Shown here: in pieces, positions 1 through 23,821 of the stretch | How positions within the stretch are numbered: position 1 is the first letter of the stretch | Layout of the letters: each line of letters begins with the position of its first letter | DNA from: Acanthaster planci | Taxonomy: Eukaryota > Echinodermata > Asteroidea > Valvatida > Acanthasteridae | DNA length: 60,000 nucleotides | Assembly (NCBI RefSeq): GCF_001949145.1 | Contig: NW_019091430.1 | Coordinates: 1,129,907 to 1,189,906, forward strand | Direction: 5' to 3' | Notes under the pieces: model-generated | The model's input: only the letters and a program-made list of their open reading frames with translations | What the model was told of the DNA's origin: nothing | Databases searched by the model: none | Position numbers and translations under genes: made by a program

Positions 1-111
1 GGTAGGATTTGTCAGAATGTTCCAGTTCCGGGCTTTTTCATCGTGATTTTCCTAATTTCAGGATTTTAAGACAATCTATTTGTATCTGGAAAATCTTGAG
101 TTTACCATTAA

Positions 112-439
112 CCCTAACCCCCAAGGGGTATTTGCCAAAGATCCTGCTAAATGCACCAGAATGTACCAAACCCCAAATGGGTACCCTGCACAATGCACCA
201 GTATATTGTGCAGTGAACTAATTTATGTCACTCTCGGTACCACTAGCTACCCTGCTAAATGCACCGGATTGCACCAGTGCATTATGGTGCACTAGTTGCT
301 AGGGCGTAAACACCAAGCCTGCTAAATGCACCAGAATGCATACCACCAGAAGACTTGTGTTGCCTGCTAAATGCACCAACTTGCAACAACGTTTTACATG
401 TACCTCTGGTGCATTCTGGTGCATTTAGCAGGGTTAGGG
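112..439. mobile_element. TTAA-flanked MITE (piggyBac-like, non-autonomous)
   Basis: The element starts CCCTAACCC just after TTAA (108-111) and ends GGGTTAGGG just before TTAA (440-443), so it has inverted ends and a TTAA target duplication, as in piggyBac-type elements. Inside both ends the motif GCTAAATGCACCAGAATG recurs in inverted orientation (left about 149-166, right about 408-429), and further direct copies with changes lie near 251, 319 and 361. It has no coding capacity. The terminal motif happens to resemble the TTAGGG telomere repeat. The superfamily assignment is inference. Confidence 0.6.
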
Positions 440-3400
440 TTAATAAGATGGTTTTATGCATAAATCTTTATGTACATGTGTACGTGTTTATGAGAGAAAA
501 CAAGAAATTGTTTACTTTAAGGAGTTCCTTTAGGCAAACACATTAGACCCCACACTACTGTGGGCCCCCCAAACCTACGGTGATTACTGTGGATATTTCA
601 TTTTCTTCCAATCTCACCCCTCACACATGTAAGTGGCAAGCCAGAAAATGTACATGTACATGTACATTGCTTCATTTCTTGGTCTTTGCTAAAGTGTTTA
701 CGAGCATATCCAGTTCCTCATTGGACCAATTTCTTCAAATATTTGTACACGTATATGCACATGTAGTAGATTTAGCGTTTTTTCACTAGTGTTTAGGACA
801 AGAAGTGTCCATTACGTGTACTTTTTGTATGTACAGGTGTTGCTTTCTCGTCTTGAAACTCCTAAATGAAATTATGCACCAACGATAATTTACTGTCGAT
901 GGTCAATCGTCATTTCGACGTTTTTCTTTTTACAGATACCGGTATGCGCAAATTGAAAGCTTTTTAGTAGGAATTCAGGGATAATGGCTGCAGAGCATAG
1001 AGTTTGACTTCACAGACTAAATACAAAAATGAACAGGTTGAAATTACCAATATCTAGAAAATGGATAAAATGATCACTGTTCGCTCACGATCAGTGCTGG
1101 ACGTCCAATACAGAACTAATGACAACCTCGATCAACTTTCACCAACTCTTGAGGGCGGTGTCCAAAATACTGAGACTGAAAAAAGCACTGCCCACCCTAT
1201 ACATGTATTTGAGATTTCCGTTGTTGAGGATGGGCGCGGATTTGGTGGCACTACAGTTTGGGACTTTTTTAGAAATACATGTACATGTACTGGTAGATAG
1301 AGAAGTTTTGTCATAATATCCAGATCAATTACACATGTATACTGATGCTATAATTTAAAAGTAGCCAAATATTTTAACCTAAACAGTCCTCCATCTTCGC
1401 TTGTTTGAGAATTGAATCCTTTACCTGTGAATTGTTCATGAAGATTTCACTAAAAACTGTCTGTCTGTGTATCTCATGTATTTTCCGTTTTCATGTATTT
1501 ATTTTGAGAAAAAAAACAACATCTTTGTTGTGATCTTCCAGTGAAGAGAAATTTTCGACATGGTTCATGCATAGTATGGTGGCCAGCCTGAGCCTTTCTG
1601 GCCATTAACATGCACACACACTGTACCATTTACATTGTACATGTACCTTACATGTACATTCAGGACTGTGGACGTTCCCCATGTAGTTAAGAAAACTCAG
1701 TGAAAATACTTGTTTTTCTTGAACTGGGAACACGATTTTCACCTGGCTTTTTGTACAAGGTTTTCTTGACTAGTGTTGTTCCTTTTACGACCCCTGCCCC
1801 AAAATGCCTCTAAACCCCTTTTTCAGAGAAGGGGAAACGTCCAGTGAACATGTGTACAATGTACATGTAAGTCCACAGAACGTCTTCCTTTCCTGCATCG
1901 TGTGGACATCTTTTGTTCACAAGTCCACACTACCAGTACCGGTAGGTACATGTACATGTACGGTACATGTACCTGTGTGTAAGGTTAGCGCACTCCCAGA
2001 TTTCACTAAAACTGCCTGTCTGTGTATACGTGTATTCTCCATTTTCATGTATTTACATGTAAAATGTACCTGTACATTTATTTCGAGAATATAACCAACA
2101 TCTTTCGTGTGATCTTGCAGCAAAGAGAATTTTTTGATACCTGTATGGTTCATGCACAGTGTGGTGGCCAGCCTGAGGAATTCTTGCCATTGACACACAC
2201 ACACTAATTAGTAATATTGCCAATGTACCCACAGTATACATGTAAGGACCTTGATTGGCATGTTGTTCCTTTGCAATTAAATGCTGGTTCATATGTACAA
2301 AACATGAACACCTGTACAGTGTATGAATTTACTTGGTGTCAAAGGCCAGATGTCAGAAAAAGTTTAACACATTTTAACTTAATTGAAATTTGCATAAAAC
2401 GGTTTTGGTCAAAATTTTTTGGCTGTAGCATTCACCACTCTCTAAGACTTAAATTTCCTGCCTAAATATCAAAACACTGTAAATTTTGTTTGCTGAAAGT
2501 GTGTGGTGTATACTACACACAAAATTCAGGAGCCCAAAGGACTACTGGTATTCTGTTTGTATAGCAAACTGCTTGATAAGTGGTGTTACTTGCCACAGAG
2601 TTGTTCAACTCTACATGTACAATGCATTTGCTATTTGTTGGCAGTGGTGACCGATAGTTGAACTTGAAACCCTGCTGATTGACCAGTTAACAATATTTAC
2701 ATGTAGTCCAGTTCTCTTTGGTCAGTTCACCATCTTGCGCCAGCCACTCTTTTTACCAGGAGTGCGACTGGACCGGTACATGTATGAGGATCCATGCAGT
2801 GATAGGAATATTGCTGCATGGCGAGGCAGTGAACTAAAAAAAAAACCACCCAAAAACCTAAACCAAACAAAAAGCCATGTTTGACACTTTCATCCCAATG
2901 TACATGTACATGTCCAGCAGCATGATCGCTGAAAACAGTTCGTCTACATTTACGGTACTTCTGGGCAGCCACTGGCTAGCCAGCGACACTACTGTACACT
3001 TAATTGGACTCACAGGTATCTGAATCATGTGTATACAGTTCCTTGTGTACTGTGGATGATTAAAATCTTTAGGTAGACAAATGCAAGTAGATAAGATTTC
3101 ACGGGGAACTAGTACTGTACATTGTACATGTACATGTAAATTGTGTGGCATGCCACCGATAGTCTGCGTGGTGTATATGTACATGTGTGAACCAGTTGCT
3201 TGTGAATAAAAAAAAAATACATGTACATGTAACACGCATTGAAAATACATGTACGTGTACAGTTGTTCATGTGTATATGATAAATCAGCTTGCGTGGTAG
3301 CTAGGTAACATGAGCATACATATTCAGTAAATGTGTATGTACATGTACCGTGTACATCTGCACCAGGAGTCAGAACTTTTTTTGTCCAATAGGGTGCTCA

Positions 3401-5177
3401 TTTCAACTTGCATGTACATGTACAGTACATGTACAGTACATGTACATGTAAATTGTAGGATCTCCTGTGATGTAATGTACAGTGGTATATGTACATGTTC
3501 ATACCGGTAGTGCGGCCTAAGAAGTTCTAATTGTGTAAAATGTACTGTACATTATCAGATATCCGGTACAAGAAATGTATACAATGTAAGCTCTTGGCCT
3601 GAAAGGGTCCTTGGAATAATTTTTTTATGCTGTATTTTTTAAAATTAACTTTATGTGTATTTTCAATTGTAATTTTGCTATTTCGTGCCTTTTCGGTTTT
3701 CACGCTAGTACAGATCCATGTATATGGATACATACACTGTACATGTATACCCGATGTTCATGTATGGAAAATTGGGATGCCATTCCTTGGAGAAAACCTG
3801 CTTGGAAGACTACTGGAAGTTTGCTTATTTTTCCGAAAGAAAATGTCCTTTTCTTTGGAGAGTCATTTTTGCAGAAGTACATGTACATACGAGTATCTAT
3901 GGCAGTAACCCGAAGAGCAACCCTGTCCCAAAATGTGCAAATTGTGTCAGTGTGCAAATTTTTGGTTCACAATTTGAAAGAAAATGGTGTCTTCTCTGAA
4001 TGACACCATAGCAACAACAACTTTTTTTCACTTCAATAAACATTTATTTAGAACTCTCCAATTCTAAGAGGTACATGTACATGTATAAATACAACCATAA
4101 ACAAATCTACGAGTAGGTAACAAGAGCAAATAATATCAATAACAAAGAGTAATACTTGAAAGCCAAATGAGGCAAGATAAATTGTTACTACATGTAATTG
4201 AATATGTTGGAGGAGAATTACTGGTGCAGGGCTGTTAACGTAAGCCAAAGGCTCATAACTGAAACAACCTGGACACACCACACTAACTACACGTTCAATA
4301 AGGATTTACAAATTCCATAAAGCTACATGTTCATGTGTATATGAAAGCTACAGTAGAACGTTGGCTCATGTACATGTACATGTACAAAGTGAGGACTGCT
4401 GGTGCATCCGTGTTTGTGCATAAACCTACAGAAATCTAGAATTTTTGTATGGCTTATGTATACACTGTATCTGCATCTGTGTTCTAAAACAATATGTCAG
4501 CAAAGCCGATAATCAACCTGAACACGCAATCAGTAAATGAGCATTTCATTTCGCTCTGCATCAAAAAACACAAACAAGTGCACATATTGCTGCAACGTTT
4601 TTAATCAGGTTTTATTGGTACCCGAATTGCACAAAATCCCAGAGCTGTCAACTCACTTAACACTGACTGAATGAAGGGAACGACTTTTCAATTCAGCTGA
4701 ACTTATTCAGGGAAAGACAGCCATCCAAAGACATGCATAGGAAATCAGATGACCTTGCTCGAATGGTAGAGAAACGTTTGTTTTAAACTTATCAGCTATG
4801 GATGTAAATAAACATGTGCCATTTGTGTGCGCCTTATTCAGAAGACGTGCTGACATTCGCGTACATGTTGTAGGCTACTTGAGTGTTTCATTTAGAGTAC
4901 ATAATTCGAAATCCATTCTGTCTGATTTTGAATGTTCTGCAGTGTACAAGCATGCACATGGATTAAAAATGTCGGAGCCCAGGACGGCGTCAAATTTTCT
5001 CCGCGAAGAGAATAAGAAGTTAGCACTCTAGTTTTTATATATACATGTGTGTACATGTATATCTTCATAACAGATATAGATGCACACAAAACAAACTGTA
5101 TTTTGAGGAAAAGTAGGGACATTTGAAATGTTGAAGAAGTGTATGTGTAAATGTACATAATGAGAGATTATTTACAT

Positions 5178-5291
5178 GTACATGGTACCGGTTCCATTGG
5201 TACACGAACATGCACCATTGATATGTACATACGTGTACATGGTACCGGTTCCATTGGTACACGAACATGCACCATTGATATGTACATATAT
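5178..5291. repeat. 57-base tandem duplication
   Basis: Two near-perfect copies (5178-5234 and 5235-5291) each contain GGTACCGG followed by a TGGTACACGAACATGCACC block. They sit within the TACATGTA-rich zone. Confidence 0.85.
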
Positions 5292-7062
5292 TGATATACG
5301 TTGTACACACCGGTACATGCACAGTACAGTACGGTACATGTACCTCAATATGTTCATATATGAACAGTCTTGAATTTCAAACAACCAGTCTTCCTTTTCT
5401 GTTATTTAGCAGACTTCTTAAAAGTGGAATGTACATGTACATGTACAGCATTACATTTATGTTGCAGGATTTGTTGCTGTGTAGCCAAAACCACTGCATC
5501 ACTTGCATTTCAACCAAACTCACCTTTTCCATACATCTTTAGCCTACGGTACCAGTAACATGTAGCCCATTATTGGAGTGTTTTCTCATTCTGTGTTTAT
5601 TTTGTGTGTGAAGCATTGTGATACCACTTGGTGTAAGAACCCTTTTTAAATGCCTGAATTATTAGTCCTGTATTATCATTTAATGGCAGCTCAAAATACG
5701 GATATATATGTCTGTGGTATACTGGTACATGTACAATAAGAGTGCAGTTTTCATTTGATCAGTTTGTTACAATTTTGATTGGGATTTAATGTAAAGTGAT
5801 TTATGTTGCTCATGTTGTGGTCCATGTATATGGATATACACGCACATGTTCATGTACCGCGGTACTTACTGATATGCATGTACATGTATTGTGTATATGT
5901 ACAGTATTATGCATGTACTGTATCATACAATGTACATGGTGAGTAATCCATTATCTATTCATGATTTTGTTTTTTAATTTGTGCTATGCATTCCCCCCTA
6001 GTAGCTAACAACAAATAATGCCGTAGTAATTTCAGGCTGGCATGAAACGACCACCTTGCAGCGCTGATCAATCAGGCCTGTCTTTTTTTCCCCCTGACAA
6101 CAGCAGGACTTGTTCCCACCGTGTAGTATAGCCCAGCTTGTTTGCAGGAGTTTGGCAGCAGGCTGGTCCACAATGTTTCATATTGTAGGTGTATTTGCTG
6201 GACTTTACCTTATTGCTGTTGGAATGCCATGCGTTGTCAGTCTTGTTTTCCCTGGTGAATTTTCACTCCTGTCATGGTTAAGCCCTTGTCCAAGCCACCC
6301 GTACTTCCACATGGTTCTCCATTGACAATATTGATTTCCAAAGCGACACATGTAGTTAATAGAAAATCATCTGAATGAAATTAAACAGTCAAAAGGTTTT
6401 AATACTCTGCACGTGCTGCGATAGATTCAACAGAGGTTTGAAATTGATAGTTATTATTTTTTGGTATTAAAATGCACATCTTTAAAGATACATATGCATG
6501 TAGCCCATGTACCGGTAATGTTACATTCACTGAAAATGCGAACTCACAAAATGAAACAAGGCAGTGGAATGATATAAAAAGTAAATAATGAAACCCTAAA
6601 GAGCCAATTTTGAAAAAATGCTACATGTACAAATAAAGACGAACACAAATTGTGAAAGGAATTCACTGTCACACTCACATTTCACAAGGCATGAAAATGT
6701 TTTCTCACTTGTATAAAAAAGTTTGAAAATGTTTTCCCACTTACGTGTACATGCAAGGTGAAAATTCATGAAAATCCTTTTGCCACTGTGAGCTTTTCCC
6801 AGGACTTTTGGAATTTTTTTTTCAGGTTTTGTGAAATAATGATAAATTTCCTTGGAAGTGGAAAAGTGTTGAAGGACTTTACCATGCTAGTTTCAATTGG
6901 AATGGACTATTACAATGTTGTACATGTAGGAGATCTGTTAGGTTAATGGATAGGTTTTCCACATTCTTTGCGTTGCCGTTATTTGTGTACATGTACATGT
7001 AAGTTTTTGTCCATGAAATTGTGTTTTAATCCAACCCCATTGATTGTTTCTTCCTATCCCAG

Positions 7063-16470
<9,408 letters not shown>

Positions 16471-18394
16471 GCCTACAGGGGTGTTTGGATTTGTTTGGGT
16501 ACAACACATCAGGAAAGTGACTGAAAGTGTGAGCAAAAGGTGACTGTAATGCTTCTTTTGTCCCACACTTAATGGTTCATTGTTGCCCCGGACGCACAAA
16601 TTTTCCCGTTTACGATGGATCTTTGCAGATTTAAGTGCCCACATGGCTCCATTTTGTGACAGGAGTTATCGTAAGAAAGTACCTCTATCAAAGTGGAGCT
16701 TCATACATTTGAATTGTATGAATGCACAATTTGCCAACATTAGAGTGGGCGGTACATTTGTGGAAGACAGGAACAAAGATGTGCCAGCTGTTGGTAATGT
16801 ATTACCGACTTTGGCAGCGAGGAATTATGGCTTCTTAAATAGTTTGTAGCTTCCATCAGTTACCAAGTTCAGATGCCAAGGGTATGGTGTCATTCAGGGA
16901 GTCCACTGATGCTGAAAAGTAAGGTCAGAGAATGAGCCACTTCAAGGGAGAAGACTCCATACTGCCCCCTCACAAAGGTACGGCAGACATGCTTTGTCAT
17001 GGAGATGGATAAGACGATCATGCAAGCTACAACTGGACCAAGTGTTGGACCATCATGGGAGGATTCCATTGACTTCGGAAGAACACCAAGCTCAGCTTGA
17101 AGATCATCTTTTCCAGTGAGCCTCACCTTTTAAAGGTGCAGGCACACAAAACATCCCATCAATTATTTCTCCTCTTGGAATATTGCCAGACTTGAGGATG
17201 CAGTGTTGAGAAGAATCTTGGGAAGAGGATTGTATAGCTAGGAAATTGAGAGTCAATGTACGACAGAAAAAAAAAAGTGTGCCAAATTTTCTGGTGTTAA
17301 GAAGGCCAATTAATCATGTACAAAAGTGAATGTAGTTGTTGAAATGAAGGGTCAGGGGTCATTGGCAAGTAACAGCAAGTATGTTATTGTGCGAAATGAT
17401 TTTATAAAAACAATCACTTTTTTAATATGAATCAGCATAAGGTATTCATAACTGACTGGCACTTGTCAGCCATCTTCGTCTAGTTCTCTGTGTCATTAGG
17501 GTCATGTAAAATACCTAACTGTATGCAGAGCCGGACCACCTCTGGTGTCTGTCATGTGGACAGGTCCAATTTGGGATTAACGCCAGTTAAAGTAGACATA
17601 TACATAAATAGATTACAGTGTTGGCATAACTTGATAACTATATTACTGACTGGTTCCCATGTTACTGATGTACATACATAACCTTGAATTTTTTAATACA
17701 GGGAACCAGACTGATGCCCTTTTTCAATATTTCTAGATTGTCTGTGTTTCTCGTTAAAGTCAAAGACATCTTTCCTTTTTAAGCCGTGGTTTTTTATTTT
17801 GTAATATATGTTTTGGTTGTGCCATGGCAATCCATAAAACTACATATTAATCTGTTGAAGCCATCAAAATGTATGGAGTGCAGATGAGTCAACACTAAGC
17901 AGTAGTCAGGTTTTACAAAGAGATACAATGGGGCTGTTTTATGCCTCACTCTTTGATACAATTACCATGCACTGGCACCAGAATTTAACAAAGAAGCATT
18001 TGCTCCAGAGCAAATAATACCAGGAATGCATAAAATGAAGCCAAATAACCTTCGTTTATGGGGAAACAACGCATTTCCTTTAAGTTTAAAATCAGAAAAG
18101 TCACATCTGTTGACCTCCTATACCTTATTTATACTGCTAAGGCCTAGTAACAACAAGAAATGATTTATCAGTTTGAACCATAGAAAGGCAAAGAGACATG
18201 TATATGCTATTTTTAAGTTTTGTTCTTTTTGTGCTTTTTTTCTAGTGTAAACATTGCTGATGAGGCACACCATACCCAAGGGTTTGCAGTCTTATATTGC
18301 TTTCTTATAAGTAGCCAGCTTTTCCTCAGTGGGTTGCATTTATCTCATTTGACTTTGGATACTGTTATCCAAGAATTTGGATTACTCCTGCCGA

Positions 18395-18400
18395 AATAAA
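18395..18400 (+). promoter_or_regulatory. Candidate poly(A) signal for RBPJ
   Basis: AATAAA about 1.9 kb downstream of the RBPJ stop. It is chosen only by motif and position; the motif is common in AT-rich DNA. Confidence 0.25.
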
Positions 18401-20005
18401 AATAACAAGACCGTCGTGTGTTAAAATTCCATTTGAGGTCCAACTCAGCTACATACAGATTTGATCTGCAAACAAATCAACGAAAAAAAGAAAGGATGAC
18501 ATTTATTTACAGGAGCAGAGAGTATACATATTGTGGTTGTTCTTACTCGATTTGAGTCACATCTAGACTTCATCAGTCCTTCCTGTAGTCTCAATCAAGC
18601 CTTGAACATGTTTAACTCGATTTAAGAAAGAAATATACAAATTATATATATTTTTCTATTGTAAGTCTGCAGAATTGTCACATGTATGTAAATCACGCAG
18701 CAATCTGTTTTTATAAAACTAGTTTTTTGGTCATAAACCTAGGTTGGTCGTCAGTTAGTTGTATGCATTTATGGCCCACCTTCAATTTAAAACTGGTGCC
18801 TTGAATTTATAGCTTTGTAAAATATGCATCCGGCTTTTTGCTTCGACTTACGTCACTCCCGCCCCGTACCCCTTCCCGATGCAATTACTCCAGCTCAGCC
18901 CTTGAAGTCTTTATACATTTTTGCCTTAGCAAGGGCTGAAATCAGATGCAGGGTTACAGAATGGGGGAAAAGGGAAAAACCCTGACCCTCCCCCCTTTAC
19001 ATTGGCCACTGTTTTAGAAGCTGTTTGCTTTGTTGTGTCAGTTGCACGTGAAATGGTTTCGATTGTTTATTTTCGGCCTTGGTTTAAGGGAAGTGTGAAC
19101 AACTATGTTGGTAAATTGACAACAGGAAGCAAAAACGACTTGAGAAAGTGTACCATGTCGAGTTGTAGAAACTTTTTACTATGCGCACATTTTTGGAGGC
19201 CACGCGTAGAGCTTTTCTTCCCCAAAGCAGGAAATGAACTCTTTCTGTAGGCATGCGGACAATCATGTGCACGATTCGTATGGCTTTTCATGATATCTCT
19301 TCAGCTGTCAGGCAGAAACCAAAACGACATTGTCACTTCCTTGTTACATGTTCACCAGCTGACTCCACTGCCAGGGTTCATAATATCAGTACGGTTTGCA
19401 AATAAACATTGAGAAGCAGCACAGAGCCACCATTTCTTTTTTCAGGCACGCACTCTTTTATGCAGAATCGGAACATCTTGAAACGGTGTATGCTGAGTTT
19501 GGGATATTGCGATGATTGTAAAAATGTTTGATATATTGGTCTTTTGGAGGTGTGTTTTACTTTGTATGGATGATTCAGTTGAATACGTGAAATTCAGCAT
19601 GCCAAGTTGTGTTACCTGCAGTTATATTCCAGTTACAAAATAAGACATTAAAACGAAAACTGTGTGAGTTTACGCATTTTTTAACCGAGTATGGGAAATT
19701 CCCATTTTTACCTTTGACACCAACTCCAGAGTCGAATTCGTGAATCACAAGTGCTGCAACTTAAAAGAGGATTAACAGTAATAAAAAAAAGGGAATGTCT
19801 CTCTAATAGCGCATTTCAGCTGCTTGTAACTTAAGGTTGTTACTTGTCGTTGACCTGTGATCGTCATGTTAGGAATTCTTCACTAATCCTCTCTTTTGAC
19901 ATTTTAAAGGGAGTCTTCTTATCCTTAATCCATTCAAAACGGACATGTTGCACTAAGCTAATGAGAGATACATGTAACCATACTGGGACATCATCAACCC
20001 TCATA

Positions 20006-20577
20006 NNNNNNNNNNNNNNNNNNNNNNNNNNNNNNNNNNNNNNNNNNNNNNNNNNNNNNNNNNNNNNNNNNNNNNNNNNNNNNNNNNNNNNNNNNNNNNN
20101 NNNNNNNNNNNNNNNNNNNNNNNNNNNNNNNNNNNNNNNNNNNNNNNNNNNNNNNNNNNNNNNNNNNNNNNNNNNNNNNNNNNNNNNNNNNNNNNNNNNN
20201 NNNNNNNNNNNNNNNNNNNNNNNNNNNNNNNNNNNNNNNNNNNNNNNNNNNNNNNNNNNNNNNNNNNNNNNNNNNNNNNNNNNNNNNNNNNNNNNNNNNN
20301 NNNNNNNNNNNNNNNNNNNNNNNNNNNNNNNNNNNNNNNNNNNNNNNNNNNNNNNNNNNNNNNNNNNNNNNNNNNNNNNNNNNNNNNNNNNNNNNNNNNN
20401 NNNNNNNNNNNNNNNNNNNNNNNNNNNNNNNNNNNNNNNNNNNNNNNNNNNNNNNNNNNNNNNNNNNNNNNNNNNNNNNNNNNNNNNNNNNNNNNNNNNN
20501 NNNNNNNNNNNNNNNNNNNNNNNNNNNNNNNNNNNNNNNNNNNNNNNNNNNNNNNNNNNNNNNNNNNNNNNNNNNNN
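20006..20577. other. Assembly gap (572 N)
   Basis: Run of unknown bases in the intergenic region. ORFs spanning it are artefacts. Confidence 0.99.
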
Positions 20578-23500
20578 TAGCTATCACTGGAAACATTCGT
20601 ACTGATTGACCGCGTCTTTGTACATGTAGAATTAATTTGATGAGTAAAGCACTAGCTAATATGAGAAGTAAAGCCTTGATGTAAAAAGCACGACTCTGTA
20701 TATTATCCTTGCTTTGCAAAAATCAGTCAGCGCTGTCACTGCCATATAAGATAATCATTCCAGCATGAATATTTATATAAATTGAATATCCAAATTTATT
20801 CAATTAAACTTGAATATTCATATGATGTTAATCATTTTGACACCAAAAAGCCATCTTTTACATTTTTGTCATTATTTTCGTTATTTACTTTTCGACTTCC
20901 AAATTCACTGTCTCATATTGATCTGGTTAGGAGGGAAAAAGCTCAAAAGCAAGAGTATTGGACAGTAAATTCATACAGAGTGCCATGGGTTGAATTTCGC
21001 TAAACAATAGTCGGTGATATATCTACTTTGATTCCAAGAAAAATTAACTGTAGGCTTCTCTTAATATTCATTGTTCTTTTTGGTTTTGGTTGCTTTTACA
21101 GTATTCTTATTTTGTGCACCTGTATATTCAGATTCTCTGTAATCGCCAAAAGTGTATGCGTTCAATCAAAGTGTTATTTTTGTAAGAAAAATTAAACAGT
21201 ATTCGAGTTTTGTTTTAATGTTAATTTGCATACATCTGTAGCTTGGATCGATCAGTGGTATAAAACTACACAAAGTGGATGTATTTTCGTATGTAGTGTT
21301 CATGGACGTAATGTTAGACAATGCCTTTCAAGTCCAGCCTTCTTTGCTGCCCCTTGGTATAGAGCTCCTGGCTGACCAGTTGCCTGCCACTACTTTGGCA
21401 CGAAGTAGCGTTAATCACGAACGACAAGTTCTCTGCGAATAACAAGTGAGCCATTATTCTTTGAAGTTGAACGACGCAATTGTTATTGGCTGCGTTAACA
21501 TGAAGCCAACTTTCAAATCCCCTCTTCATATTTGACAAAATTCATCCTGAAAATTATTGAGTTTTTAGTGAAAAATACTTCCGTGAAAGTCCTAGATATT
21601 CTACATTTCCAGAAATTATATGTTTCAAAACTTTTTGAAATGCCTTAAATTTGTAAATATTTTCGAGGATAATATACGAACCAGTTTCAAGCAAAACGTA
21701 GAAACATTGTAGCACAAGTTACAAGTTTATACATGACAATAAATGTACGATTCATTATGAACTTGTGAACTGTATTTTTATTTCTGTAAGGGGAACGTTT
21801 TAGGGTATTTGTTTCTCTCGATACATTTATTAATCTTACACAATCCCAAGTGTTCAAAGCAAAATGGGAAAAAAATGAAATGTATAAAAATAAATACCAT
21901 CCAGTTTCTTTTCCATGTACTTTAATAAATGTCCTGACGTGCATTTATCCGGCTATTTTTCTAAACGGCGATTTGCGGTACATGTGAAAGGTAAATATTC
22001 ATACAATTGTGTCGGCGCTTCAATTGAGTTAAAACCTGTTGCTCGCTCAGAATGTTTTGTTCAGTGCCTGAGTTAATCAAGGGAAGATCTGGCCCCCCAC
22101 AAGAAAGAACCCTTAAATTTTATTTGGAAAACGATCACAAAAAAGCGAATTTAGGTCTATTTTATTTTTTATACTTCTATAAAAGCGTGTTGAAAGCATT
22201 TAAAAGTCACCATAAATGGGCCCCAAACAAGTTTGGCTCCCCCGAAAATTTGGTTTTAGATCTGCCCTTACAAATTAACCATTTTACGAATGTAAATGTC
22301 TATCTGCACTGGCTTTCTCATTTCAAACAGTTAACAATGACCGAACCAGTAGCATAATGTTGAGTAGCAAGATATTTTTGAGTGTGGGGCTTGTGGTTTT
22401 TATAGATGGATTTTGAAGCTTTACCCTTCCACCCCCCTCGTTGCGCAGCTCGGTCTCGGAAACATCATGACACAGTAACTACGGTGGTTACGGCTTATGC
22501 ATGATGTCTTGCATAGAACGATCTACCATGTATCGCAATACTGGCGACTTACCTGCAGTACGAGGGAAACAATATTTTCTTTTGCCTTTGAAGGAAATGA
22601 CTGCAGGTTTCTTCAGTAAACAGGAAGACACTAACGGAAACCTGTAGAAAAGCGAATAAGAGGAACACAAGTACATGTGTATGACATTGTCAATGAAGGA
22701 AATCAAAACCGATGAGAGAACCTCAGTTATTCGGAGGCTCAGGGTGAAATTTTTACGAAATGACTGAAACAAAATGTCTGGCAACACTGTTCACATGAAA
22801 ACTGCAGCGGAATTTGTTGTTAAATTAATGAAAGTAGGATCTATAACCAACACTTGGAGAAAAGAGAAGCAAACAGGAGGAAAAAATTCCGTGAGCGATA
22901 TGGAGCTCAATCATTTCACAGTAGTTTCACCTTTGTTTTTGCATTGGCTTATGAAGTAGGATCCGCCTTGAGCTATCATATAGTCCAAGTGTGAAACATC
23001 ATTTCACTACAATGGAGTTATAATTGTTTTATTTTTCGATCTCAGATTTGAAACTCTGAACCCTTCACTCGTCGTTCAGCACTCACACAGGGCGCTGTGA
23101 AGGGCAAATCGCTCTGAGCCCTCATTCACTAAATTTTGTACGACCTGAGACCATGAGGTCATCACCTCCTTTTGCTTTTCCGCCGTAGGCAATTGACGCA
23201 ACTGTAAACCGTTAATTAATGCAATGTCAGCAAAAGTACGGATTTTTTTCCCGTTCAGAACCAGTACTTGACGGGCATATTTCACTTGTTCGGTCCCGAT
23301 CCCCGGACTGCTCGCTGACCGACGTATAAAACTGAGCTTTCACACAGGAATGGCAGATATTCCACACACCCCACGCCAAGTTTCGTTCGCAAGTTTGACA
23401 GGTGTCGCCATTTTGCGCGAGCACATGGATACCATACTGATTTGCCTGTCCCAGCGCCCTCTCCGTGTGGGCGCTGGGCGGCAAGCGAACTCTGAACTAG

Positions 23501-23821
23501 AACTTGCTTTTGTTTCCTGTAGAGTTACAGGCTTTCTCAACAGGGTTGGTTTTGGCATGCGTGTTTGTACTGACAAGGAAGTCTATGTAAAACCGAAGTC
23601 GAAACATCAGTTTCAGCTTTCGTTTTTAAACGCACAGCAGAAGGAAGAGTTCTTGTTTGTGGATGCCAGGAGTCAAGACACACGTACGTGTAGTTGAACA
23701 GGCTGAGTTGAGCTGTAGAGCTGGGAACTGAACTTTGGTACATCACTCGCACCTGTTCTCGTGTTTTCTTGGCCAATATTTTATACTGAAATTTATACTT
23801 TGGCGCCGGTAACACGAAGCC

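Larger units (their letters stand above)
1..7062. other. Repeat-rich region upstream of the first recognised RBPJ exon
   Basis: No exon with convincing coding similarity or matched splice sites was found here. The stretch is AT-rich and crowded with palindromic TACATGTA / ACATGTAC runs and GGTACCGG motifs, plus the MITE at 112-439 and a 57-base tandem duplication at 5178-5291. Short ORFs are low-complexity readings of the TGTACA repeats (Cys-Thr or Val-His-Val runs). RBPJ needs at least one upstream exon ending in phase 1, which should lie here or beyond the window edge, but I cannot pick it out. Confidence 0.6.
16471..23821. other. RBPJ 3'UTR and intergenic region
   Basis: The first part is probably RBPJ 3'UTR; a plausible poly(A) signal AATAAA lies at 18395-18400 and another at 19401-19406. 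The remainder is AT-rich with no exon I can support. It contains the assembly gap 20006-20577 and, on the minus strand at about 23076-23500, two overlapping ORFs discussed under findings. A TATAAAA at 23325-23331 could serve the phosphatase gene, but its distance (about 490 bases) from the start codon makes this weak. Confidence 0.5.

Noticed and set aside
1061-1316. Overlapping ORFs of 60-80 codons on both strands
   Set aside because: No splice sites or known motifs, and the ends run into Cys-Thr or Val-His codons from TGTACA repeats.
5881-5945. ATG|GTGAGT as a possible RBPJ start-exon donor
   Set aside because: The donor would leave phase 0, but the exon at 7063 needs phase 1.
6110-6325. 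Hydrophobic ORF with membrane-like stretch
   Set aside because: No homology I recognise, no matching splice context, and it sits in repeat-rich DNA upstream of RBPJ.
19844-20719. Long ORFs of about 240 codons
   Set aside because: They consist of unknown bases in the assembly gap.
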